Source: Mugil cephalus (Eukaryota > Chordata > Actinopteri > Mugiliformes > Mugilidae). Taken from it: a stretch of DNA of 64,000 bases. Both the position numbers and the translations under genes were made by a program. Location of the stretch: NCBI RefSeq assembly GCF_022458985.1, contig NC_061783.1:15879913-15943912 (forward strand), read 5' to 3'. A model generated the notes under the pieces. The model had not been told where the DNA came from. It did not search any database and saw only the letters and a list, made by a program, of their open reading frames with translations. Shown here one piece after another: positions 12,001 to 22,140 of this stretch (within the stretch, counting starts at the first letter, position 1; every line of letters starts with the position of its first letter).

Positions 12001-12998
12001 CAGTTTTATTAACTTTTTCAAAACTTTTTAACATCTAACACAACATAACAGAATCCAAGAAAACCAACAAATGCACGAATAACTTTAAGAAAAGTGGGTA
12101 GCTCTAGTTCTTTGAGTTAAATGGATCTTAACTTTACTCTGAACCCTTCATTTTTACAGAAGTAATCTGTAAAAGTTTGCCAGATTTTCTGAAATTGCTG
12201 GTTGTCATTTTCATGGTAATGTTGCACCAGCTGTTTTTCTCAACATTACGCCCACATGTCCCACATATCACATGTTTTTTTCCACGTGGAGAAACTAGGC
12301 ATCGTTGATGACAACAGACACATTTATATCATTTAGAAAAACAAAATATGTGCAGTTCTAAAGAAATCTATAACTGCAGACTAGACACACCATAGATTAA
12401 CCTTTTATTTATACTTTCTATCCCCACAACTCACATAAACAGTTTCCCGTGTAAGAGTTGAGGCTGCTTCCTGCAGTGTAGCGTATCGTATTGTCAGTAA
12501 GAACAGTATCAAGATTTATTTATTTTTTTTTTAATTTTCTGTGACAGTGCCGGACCCTTTGGCGGATATTAAAAACAACAACCACAGGAGTTTTGTGAGG
12601 GAGTATATTAGATTATGGCCATACCCGCCTCAGACTACATATCGGGCTGGACAGACCCTCAAAGTGGAATTCAAAGGACAGCAGGAGAAGTGTGAGATCC
12701 TGAAGATCGACTGCAGCTTGATACAAGTTGTCTTTTTGGTCAGTATTTCCAAATGTATTCTCAGTGTTTTCCTTCATCTCGTGGTTTGTATTTACACCTT
12801 TTATATTTTATGTTTCGTCGTGCTTAGAACGATCAACATAAGGAGTGGGTCTACCGAGGCTCCTTTCGTCTGGAGCACATGGCCAGAATGCTGCAGGTCA
12901 CAGGTAAATTAAAATCTTATGCTAACAATACTGAGTAATTCAACGTATTTATAATATCTCATTTGTGTCCTCTGTATTCTTGTGAATCAGGTCACTAA
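9092..12998 (+). CDS. SETDB1-like Tudor-only protein, tandem copy B
   Basis: The coding exons are 9092-9261, 9891-9997, 10094-10660, 10880-11251, 11448-11649, 11768-11841, 12548-12738, 12828-12903 and 12991-12998, giving 588 residues. Residues 1-92 resemble the SETDB1 N-terminus: a charged helical region (TKEELQMWIRDRV) followed by EEIAKKQYSLLGWEYKDSDS, comparable with human SETDB1 SLVKDFYSKLGLQYRDSSSE. Next come KLVVVLTRLP with a Ser/Asp-rich run, a long Ser/Thr linker, Lys/Thr-rich imperfect repeats at about residues 296-370, and then Tudor 1 (MAVVARKSSFSWHQGTV, GKSLVSGHHIAF), Tudor 2 (LYLGARVAVKC to LVYRP) and Tudor 3 (EWVYRGSFRLEHMARM). There is no MBD, pre-SET or SET. The last junction is ambiguous: the GTAAAT donor at 12904 gives an end of QVTGH, whereas a GTCACA donor at 12897 would read on to 13062 and give 607 residues. 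Poly(A) signal at 13202. Neighbouring copy A has the same Tudor exon sizes. Role as a non-enzymatic histone-mark reader is inferred. Confidence 0.8.
10930..11160 (+). repeat. Imperfect coding tandem repeat, Lys/Thr-rich linker
   Basis: Within exon 4 of copy B the sequence repeats units reading approximately QKEATKN, QKEASKT, SQEASKT, KQTEATKT, DVEATKT and VQSTKT. At the DNA level the units share a core such as GAAGCTACCAAGACTACTCC. Copy A has no equivalent: its matching exon is 165 nt against 372 nt here, so the repeat explains most of the length difference. Confidence 0.8.
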
Positions 12999-13221
12999 AG
13001 GGACCATGAAGAGCTGGATGGACACTCGACTCCCATGTAGTACTGCTCTTGCTGAACTTTAATGTGTTGTTATTGTCCAAGATTTTTGATTGTTTGTGGT
13101 TGTGGCATTTTTTGTTTTGTTTTGTTTAAAAAAAACATTGTGACCCATAAATGTGATTAAGAAGAAAGAAGCTGCATAAAACCTGCAATTAAAATAAGAC
13201 AAATAAAGAGGCTGTTAAATT

Positions 13222-13265
13222 ATGATTATGATTATGACTATGATTATGATTATTATTAATTAATA
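13222..13265. repeat. (TTATGA)n microsatellite
   Basis: Six-base units of ATTATG with one change (GACTATG) lie just past the poly(A) signal of gene B. Confidence 0.8.
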
Positions 13266-13419
13266 AACTTGTCGAGTCGAATATAAAAAGACGGCATTAG
13301 AGCACTGTGTCAAAATAAAAAACGCCTCTTGAAACAGCCCTGTTTGCACCAATTACATTCATTCATTGCTTTTGTTGTATATATTGTATTTTATAGCTGC
13401 TTTAGCTTTTTTTAAAAAA

Positions 13420-13520
13420 TCTTTTAGCTGCTTTATATATATTTTTTTTATTGCTCCCGAACCAAGGAGCTGCCAAACTGTATTTAGTTGTTTTTCAATG
13501 ACAATAAAAGTTTTTTCTTG
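13420..13520 (+). repeat. LINE-type 3' tail-like segment
   Basis: The phrase AACTGTATTTAGTTG then TTTTTCAATGACAATAAAAG at 13477-13510 resembles the 3' ends of fish L2/CR1-type LINEs, which commonly finish with TGACAATAAAG. Only the tail is seen, no coding part. Low confidence. Confidence 0.35.
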
Positions 13521-13699
13521 TTTTCTGTTCTTATTCTTCTTATTCTAAGTTCGTTTCTTCTTTTTGAGGATGAATTAAAAAATAATAACAATTAATATCA
13601 AATAAAAAAATATTGTACATTATTTTTACAGTTTCTTTTAAGTCAAATATCACATCTGACTTTGGAATTTATTTATAACTTGGCTCGTTAGTTGGTTTT

Positions 13700-13891
13700 C
13701 TGCGGTCATGTAGAAAGTGCAGGGAGGCGCTTCAACCGCTAGTCCAAACCAGGCAGGAAAAAAAAACACAGGCTACTGCTAGTGATAGCAACAGAGCTGT
13801 AAACATCGGGCCACTGAAGAGATAGAAGAGAAAACTGGAACGCCACCACGGATTTTTTGTGGGATAAACGCACAGGCCTCGCTGCTAAAAC
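13700..13891 (+). other. Probable non-coding first exon and promoter of clk2
   Basis: This segment ends at TGCTAAAAC with a donor GGTACGAATC near 13891 and precedes the clk2 start codon exon by 1.5 kb. It is richer in CpG than the flanks. The clk2 ATG exon begins directly at its acceptor (CCACTAG at 15427), so an upstream non-coding exon must exist and this is the best candidate. Confidence 0.45.
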
Positions 13892-15427
13892 GGTACGAAT
13901 CACACATACGAGCTTTTCTCGGTGTTAAATAAGCTCCGCTGCGATCAGCTAGCAAGAGTAGCCGATAGCCGTAGCCAGCTCAGCTAAGATGGCGGTCAAA
14001 TTATTTACATTAGCTAGTCGCTAGCAGGGCTTTCTTACTCCTACTACTATTGCTATTTGAACAAGTTGTCGTTGAACGTAAAGCCACCACCTCTTTTATT
14101 AAGCGAGTTTGTGGTGAAAAGACGAAGAGTGGCAGTCGTTAAATGAGCGGTGGTTGTTGAAATTAACGGCTATTTTTTTTTTTTTTTTTTACTGACGTTA
14201 ATGCGGGTGTTGCATCGTCTTAACACGGTAGAGGAAAAGCATTGGTGTCGCTTGGTGAGTAGCTAACACTATTTTATGAACCCGGACTGCTGTTGCGTTT
14301 TAAATATAGTTGGGGTGTAAGCGACACGACATAGTGGCATAATTACTAGTGACTCCCCAACGCCGATTTGTTTGTTGTTTAGAACCGTTTGAAGCACCCC
14401 CATGTTTACGTGGCTTGTCATTACTTTAATTGGATCATGCAACAGGGTTATGTACATTAATACCCGCATATTAATGTAGTTCGTTATTCATACACTTGCA
14501 GGGTTGTTCTAAGAGCCCCCTGTTTAGCTACACGCCCCCCTCCCATGTGAAAATGTAGCTGTAAAATCTGGATCAAAACAAAAATGAACCTTGGCTTATT
14601 TTCATGCCCTACGAGCAATAAAACACGAAGGAAAAACGAAAACACTGGCTGAGGTTGTCATAGTTCACGTAAGAAAAGGCTCAGTGCATTTTGAAAACAT
14701 TTTGTACAATGGGCCTTGTATATTCATGCTTTGCCACCAGTTAAAGGGCAAATCATTTAATGTAATAACTTTTACATGACATTTATTTCTATTCACACAA
14801 ACATCCCATCTATCTTTTCCAGGCCGGGGCCCTATGTCAAATTTGAAAACCCACTGTGGCAGAGTCAAAAAGTTTCCCCACCCCCCACATAATTTATAGG
14901 ATGCATGTGCACGTTGATACATGCTAAAGTTGGAATTTTAAACGTGTACCTATGCTTCAGATATGTACCTCCCTATGTACAATCGTTGCCTGAATCTATA
15001 ACTTTGAATCTGTCCATTGCACTGAGCTGACAGTTCTGCATAATATCAGGAAAATACAACCATGTTTCTTTACCACATTTGTTCACTGAGCAGTTGTCTG
15101 TCGGCCTTCTTGATCTGATATTTGACATTGGTCCAAGTGCATTTAAAGCTCAGTCAAATCTAAGGTGCTGACAATGACAGTTTGACTACAACTGGTTCTT
15201 TTACTTGGTGCCACAAATCGCTTGAATCTGGCAGTGAACAGCTGTCCCACTAAGGTCAGCCTCGGGCAAAACGTAAAACTGCTAGCAGGCGTTTCCAAGT
15301 TGTAAATGTTCCTTAGAGCTTAACATACATATGACATTTAATGAACTCTATAGGGCTTTCCCTAACCCAAACCCTCATTTTTTATATTGAGATTAATATT
15401 CTGTTTGTCCTTCCAACAATCCACTAG

Positions 15428-18400
15428 ATGCCTCACACGAGACGATACTCGTCTTCGGACAGAGACAGTCGAAACAGCTACCAAGAACGCCACAGAGACC
15501 GAGACAGAGGGCGAAGACAGGGTCGAAGGCACAGAAGATCACCTACTTACTCATCCAGCAGCGACAGAGAGAGAGACCGAGACAGAAGGGGACGAGGACA
15601 CAGACAGGAGCCAAGCTATGTACGCTCAAGAAGGTATGTCTGTGTTTGGTTTGCACTACACTGAATATATTTTCAAGGATCTGTTCTTTTTTTGTTTGTT
15701 TGTTTTGAGATTGTCTGGTTGTCAGTCTTTTCAATGTACGCTTCTCTCCACTGATTCAGTCGCAGCTATGACAATCGCTCAACGGAACACCGACCATTTG
15801 ACCGAAGATACTGCGAGGGATACAGACGGTTGGATCAGAGCAGAGACCATGACAGAGAGAGGGAGCCACATGGAGCAGCCGATAGTTACTACCCACGGGA
15901 TTTCTCCCCAAACATGTACGACTACCGACGCGGCCGTGAGAGGGAGCGCGAGCGCGAAGAATCATACCGGCGGAAGGGCAGCAGGCGTAAGCACAAACGA
16001 AGGCGGCGTAGAACCAGGTCCTATAGCCCATCCACCTCGGTGAGTACAGCCAGACCTGAGATTGTGTTTTAACTCTCCTCATCCTCCCTCTTTTTACCTG
16101 CACTATCTTTCACCCTTGCTATCTCTCTCTCTTTCCCTAACCATTTACTCTTTACAGCCCCTGGACTTGGTAAGTAGTTCAAACTTTGTTTTGTTTTTGT
16201 TCTGTCGAAGGATTTTTTTTTTTTGTTTGTTTAAGTGGGTTTTGCTTAAATTGGCATTTCCTTTTGGAAGAGCATTTTCATTTTTTAGTCGTTGATTAAC
16301 AGTCAACTACTAATTCTTTCTGTTCTTCACGTACACCCGACACTTTCCTCAGGTTTCTCTTTTAAAACATATCGCTTGTTTTGTTGATAGCCTGAAAAAG
16401 TGAAAATGTTCTACCAAACAAAATCTAGATCTCAATTGAATTCAGATTTCTTTTTTGAAGTTACTGGCAGAAATTATACAATGTTTTGTTTGTGTGGGAA
16501 CACTAAACCACACCTTAAATATTTTAAACGTAAGTGAGCAAAAGGTTGAAATTCGATGTGGTAGAAATGTTGAGGTTTAACTACATATATACTCTTTTAT
16601 TTTATCTTCGTTGTATAGAAAAGTACAGAAAAGTCAGCCTGAAAAGTTTATTGTTAGCTGTCTGTCACTGTTTTAGCTGGTTTTAGCGTTGATGAATGGA
16701 TATGCCAGTTGCTTCCTTGTTTATAAGCAGCTGTGGTTTAAAGGGAGAGGGGGGAGAGGAGCAGAGGACAACATGTAATATTTGACTTGTTCCCTTGCAC
16801 TATATTCCTATCGTTATATATTTCCTTCACGTGGTGTCATGCGTGAATCGCCCCATGACCATGAAACCCACCTACAACCACAACTACATCAACTACCACC
16901 CTCCTTCCTCCCTCCTCATCTACCTGTGCCGCCTGATGCCATGGCTGCGGCTGCCCCTGAACCCCCCCTGCCCCCCTTCGATCGTGTTGTGATCTGCTGA
17001 TGGCGGTTTGGGTTCGAAAACAGCGGAGCGACAGCCGGACGAGGGCACTGAGTGTGAGGGACGACGAGGAAGGGCACCTGATCTGTCGGAGTGGGGACGT
17101 CCTGCAAGAGAGATGTACTCACTGCCACTACTCTATCGTAACCCTTCTCCATATGAGTATTAAATCATAGAGCATTTACATGACATGGGAGTGTCTGATG
17201 AGGATGCCTTGCTAGAATGCTCTTCGCTCTAGCTGAAATAGCAGGGTGGATTGCAAGAATGTTGAAGATTTTGAAAGGGACTTAGATATATTCTGCTTTT
17301 TGTTCTAGGATTTTAAGCTGTGGAGCATTTTCTGTTTCACAGGTTACTTGGCTTTCCTAAACGTGTTTCTGTTGTGTTTTAGCTTAAAGCTCAGCTACAG
17401 GTTCGAATCTGTAACGTAAGCTAATTATTTTCCACAAAGGAGGTTTGTAGTAGAAAGATTGTCGTTTCATTATTATTTAGTCGTTTCATCAAAATTAGAA
17501 CAAACATCTCACATATAGACACTTGATTTACATTGAACACTTAATAATTCTTTTTCACAAGGTGCACTAATCAGTTTTCTACATTAACCCATATTCTTTT
17601 GGGCAAACACAGCCATGTCTCATAAGGCTGTGCCATCATTTTTCGATGACTGCAAATTGGTCATCAGAGGAAGGGAGTGCTTTATTGTTCAGTTATCATA
17701 GACTTCCTCATAATGTCTTAAGCCTGCCAAATTGAACAGGCAGCGATACGGAAAGGGGATGGGCGCTAGCGCTGATTCGCCTGTCTTTTGCTTTATGTAT
17801 TCTTTCTCAAGCCCACATGTCTAACGCTTCTGTTCTCTCTTTCCCTGCTCTCCCCCTCTCTTCCTTTTTTTCTGTTTTGTGTTGCAGACGAGATTGTTAG
17901 CACTTTGGGGGAAGGCACCTTTGGGAGGGTGATGCAGTGCATCGATCATCGGAGGTGTGTGTCCGCTCAGACAGTAAAACAGCATCTGTCACTGTCTTTT
18001 CAAGACCTCCAGTAGAGAATAGTTGGTCATTGTGCTGGATTTTTACTAACAGCATGAACCTACGTTTTTTTGTCATGCTAGTATTTGAAGAGGATTAAAT
18101 ATACAGACACGTTATTACTACTGGGTTTTTTTTTTTTTTATTCTTCCAGTCAGTGGCTTTTAACTAAAGACTGCCGCGTTAAAATGTCCCATTCTACTGT
18201 TTTTCTAACTGACGTGGTGCAGTGTACTCAGAAAATCAGCTCTTTGGTATTTTAGCCCCAGGCGGCTGGGCCACTCTGTAAACTTGGGGCTGTTTGTGCC
18301 ACTCTCTTTGTAGACCCTTTCTTGTCCTGTGACATGGTTAGAAATATACATCAAACAAAGTAATTCTCATGATCAGTGTCGGGCACATACTGAGCATTTT

Positions 18401-21400
18401 TAACCAGCCAAAGATGCTGTAGGAAGGGACTTCTCTGATTTTCTCTTTTGACTCTTTGCCTCATTTTTTTCATGCTTTACAGGGGAGGAGCCCATGTTGC
18501 TCTGAAAATTATCAAGAATGTGGAGAAATACAAGGAAGCAGCTCGCCTTGAGATCAACGTACTAGAAAAGATTAATGAAAAGGACCCAGATAACAAATTG
18601 TAAGTCCTGCCTTCTGCAGTCCACTAATAAAATATAGACATACCAGTAATGCCAATTTGTTTAGCACTAATACCGCTCATTTCATTTGCTTAAATGAAAG
18701 CATAACCCTATTCTGTTTGTCTTTCAGCCTTTGTGTACAGATGTATGACTGGTTCGACTACCATGGTCACATGTGTATCTCCTTTGAGCTGCTAGCTCTG
18801 AGCACCTTTGACTTTCTTAAGGAAAACAACTACCTGCCGTACTCAATCGGCCAAGTCCGACACATGGCCTACCAACTCTGTCTTGCTGTGAAGTGTAAGT
18901 TATATTTATGTCATAAGAAACCTAACACCTTTAACCCTTACGCCCTCCTCAAATGTACAACCCTCAGGGCACCTTCGTAGCAAAAATGTACACGCACAAC
19001 GAAACTGGCATAAAATCCTCATACATCAATATTTTCTGCTTTTTTCATAAATCACGTAAACAACTTCAGACCTGCTCAAAACTACAAAAATGTCCCTAGC
19101 TTTCAGGATTTTAACCCTTTAAATGCCAGTCTAATGAATCAAAGTATTTATTTATTTATTGAACATAAAAACACGACAACCTGGTAATAACTACCAGGGG
19201 TGTGTGAGTGTGAGTGTGTCTGTGTGTTCCTGTGTCAGTCACATCAGTTTTATTGCTAATCTTTGCCATAGGTCCCATCCACCTACTGTTTATTTTATGG
19301 AAAACAATTTTGTTTATCTCTAATGAAGATTTTTTGATACATTTTCCTCAAAATTAGTAGTTGTGCAACAAATGGATACTCTGATATCAATGTCTCGTTT
19401 TGTGTCTTGTTTTGTGCAAAGTGGCCTGATTAGATCCATCGGGTTGTTGGTAGCAGATCACTGTTAAACCACATGAGGGCACTAAAATTAAAGTGGTGCT
19501 GTGTGAGTTTGGGCCTGCCCTTTTCAGTTGTTTAATTTACTACCACAAATGTGAGCATGAATGTGGATCTCATGTTATGTATGTGTGAGTGTTTTTTAGT
19601 GCTTTTGTTTATCAATATGTATTTGTTACTGTTACTGTAAGAAAACCATAAACATCTTGTAGTAATGTATTTAATCTTAGTGCTGAGAACTGAAAGAAGG
19701 TTACATTGAAATACCTTTACATTGTTGGTTACATTGTATTTTTAAGTTCATTTTATGACAACTGGGAAAGAAAAAATAATCTTTTTTTTCCCTCTACAGT
19801 CCTCCACGACAACAAGCTGACACACACAGACCTAAAGCCTGAGAACATCCTGTTTGTAAACTCAGACTTCACTATGTCCTACAATGTAGAGAAGGTAAGG
19901 GAAGCAAAGGTTGTTTTTTTTGTCTACATGCAGGCTGGTTATTTTGCTTTGAAGAAAACAGTTTTTCTGTGGTAATATAAAAATGCTTATTGCTGTCAAG
20001 TGTGATCAGGTTTTCTGTGACCCATCTACCAATAAAACCAAGTTTGTATTAGATTTGTCATAAGAAAATTATTGTTAAGTCTGGCACTTGTGAAAATCTC
20101 TTGTCTTTCTTACAGAAACGAGAGGAGCGGACCGTTAAGAGCACTGCAGTACGTGTGGTCGACTTTGGCAGCGCCACCTTTGATCATGAGCACCACAGCA
20201 CTATTGTGTCAACACGACATTACCGAGCCCCTGAAGTCATACTAGGTGAGAATGACACGAAGATGGGTTTGGTGGTTTCTGTTTTCCCTTTAGAAACCTC
20301 CTGTGAAACAAGCCCCTCTCAGAACCACCACCCTGATTCTTCTCTTGAGAAAAAACCTTTAGGGTGCCTTGTATGTAGGAAAAAAAAGTTGTTTCCCTCT
20401 TCTGATTTAACGGGTAACAACAGTACTATTGCAATAGCATTGAGGTAAACTCGGGCTGTTTTAAATGAGGAGCACAAATAATATTCTATATTTGCCCATG
20501 AATCATTGCAACACTCTGCATGTTAATTACTCTGCGAAGTACGTGACATTTAAACTCTCAGCTGGATTGCCTTGTGAGCTAAAATTCAGAATCATTTCAG
20601 CAGAATTTGTGTGACGTTAACGAGTCTTAACCCCAGCATCAATAACTCACCACGTATGACACACGTTTCTACGTGTTTTCATGCATTAATTCCCTGGTTT
20701 TGTCCTTCAGAACTTGGCTGGAGTCATCCCTGTGACGTGTGGAGCATTGGCTGTATCCTGTTTGAGTACTACTTGGGCTTCACCTTGTTTCAGGTACCCA
20801 GAGCACACCACTTATTCCAGCCTTTCACTCACTTATTACAGTGATAGAGCTATATTGATATTTTGCCATTATCTTGTTGAACATTTAAAGAGGTAGTATG
20901 CATGCCCACTTCCATGAAGGACAAGTATTGTAGTATTTAGTGAACCCAGTGGTCAATTTGGCAGAAGTTACTTCATTTAATTCTGGGAGCTCTGCCAAAC
21001 TCTGTTACTGTATGTGGCTACAGAACCTGCAGCAGTTTAACTCTTACTATCTTTTGAATTCTTATGGTCCTTCAATTTCTTTCAGACTCATGACAACAGG
21101 GAACATTTGGCCATGATGGAAAGAATCCTTGGACCAGTTCCCTCTAGGATGATTCGAAAGACCAGGTAAGAAAACATAAAAACAAATGGTGTTTTAAACG
21201 AATAAATCCTTTTTTTTTTTAATAGAAGACAACATGTCCTTGAACACTGCTCACACACAATGTCTTACATTCACAGGAAGCAGAAGTATTTTTATCGTGG
21301 CCGTCTGGATTGGGATGAGAGTTCCTCGGCTGGCAAATACGTCAGAGAAAACTGCAAACCATTACGGGTAAGACGAGTGTATTGTGAGCGTGAAAGTTAT

Positions 21401-21675
21401 GAATATATGTATTTTGTACCAGAGTTTATTCCTTTGGCTCATTTCTTTTCTTTCTTTCTTTTTTCCCCCGTCTGTCCTCCCATCAGCGGTATCTTCTATC
21501 AGAGGCAGAGGAGCACCACCAGTTGTTTGACCTCATTGAAAGCATGTTGGAGTACGAGCCCTCCAAGAGGCTGGTGCTCGCTGACTCACTCAAACACCCG
21601 TTCTTTGAAAACGGGGGCATCGGTGAGGCAGCAGGCAGCAAGAACTGGGAGGGAAACCGGGACATCAGCCGGTGA
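15428..21675 (+). CDS. clk2: Dual-specificity protein kinase CLK2
   Basis: The exons are 15428-15633, 15760-16039, 17024-17114, 17888-17954, 18483-18599, 18728-18894, 19800-19894, 20116-20245, 20711-20793, 21086-21165, 21277-21367 and 21487-21675, with phases closing to 531 residues (human CLK2 is about 500). The start [15 protein letters not shown] matches human CLK2 MPHPRRYHSSERGSR. An Arg/Ser-rich N-terminal half precedes the kinase domain: glycine loop GEGTFGRV at 200-207, ATP lysine in VALKIIKN (K223), catalytic HTDLKPEN at 318-325, DFG at 357-359, and the family signature [12 protein letters not shown] at 418-429. The end GNRDISR matches human SSRDISR. CLK kinases phosphorylate SR splicing factors in the nucleus. 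The third coding exon is exactly 91 nt and out of frame, the size of the CLK1 exon whose skipping yields a truncated kinase. AATAAA lies at 21744. Confidence 0.95.
18925..19620. other. Long clk2 intron with possible degenerate DNA-transposon sequence
   Basis: There is no exon between 18895 and 19799. TTAACCCTTACGCCC near 18931 and TTAACCCTTTAAATGCC near 19111 look like piggyBac-type ends (TTAA target followed by CCCTT), but I found no matching inverted end downstream. The rest holds TTTA repeats and a GTGTGTGAGTGTGAGTG stretch. Confidence 0.25.
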
Positions 21676-22140
21676 CCCATAAGCCTTTAAAGACTTCTTG
21701 ACGGAGGAGATCGAGTTTTTTCTGTACGGAGCGGCAACTGTTGAATAAACCGGGGCTTTGAAGGGTTTATGTTATTTGTCATTAAAGCATGGACACCTTA
21801 ACTTCTTGCTCCTCCACCCTGCCCCTCCGACGTCCACCTCTGCAGCCACGGGAGACATGTTTTTGCGGCAGAGACCCAAAATAACGCACAGAAGACTGGA
21901 AACGAATCTTTTCTAACGGTCAAAGCCTCAGTAGCGGCCAACCAATCTTAAATGGAAGACTGATTATATCCACAGTAGCCCTCTATGCAGCTCCTGTCTT
22001 CCTTTTGACCTCTGGACCACCTTCCTCCCTTCCGTCCATCCGTCTAATATTTTCATCAGCATGTAAAGAAAATAATTCACCTCTCTAAGGAAATAAGCAT
22101 TTCTGCTGTCAGTCATAGAAATCTCAGCTTTGGAGAAGAA

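Noticed and set aside
3688-12998. Single long setdb1 gene spanning both copies
   Set aside because: Each copy has its own start, stop, poly(A) signals and a complete Tudor 1-3 block, so two genes fit better than one.
13366-13548. 60-codon plus-strand frame downstream of Tudor-only gene B
   Set aside because: T-rich low-complexity DNA overlapping a LINE-like tail.
16795-16992. 65-codon open frame in clk2 intron 3
   Set aside because: Proline/leucine-rich translation of C-rich DNA without splice partners. Kept only as a possible regulatory or retained-intron segment.
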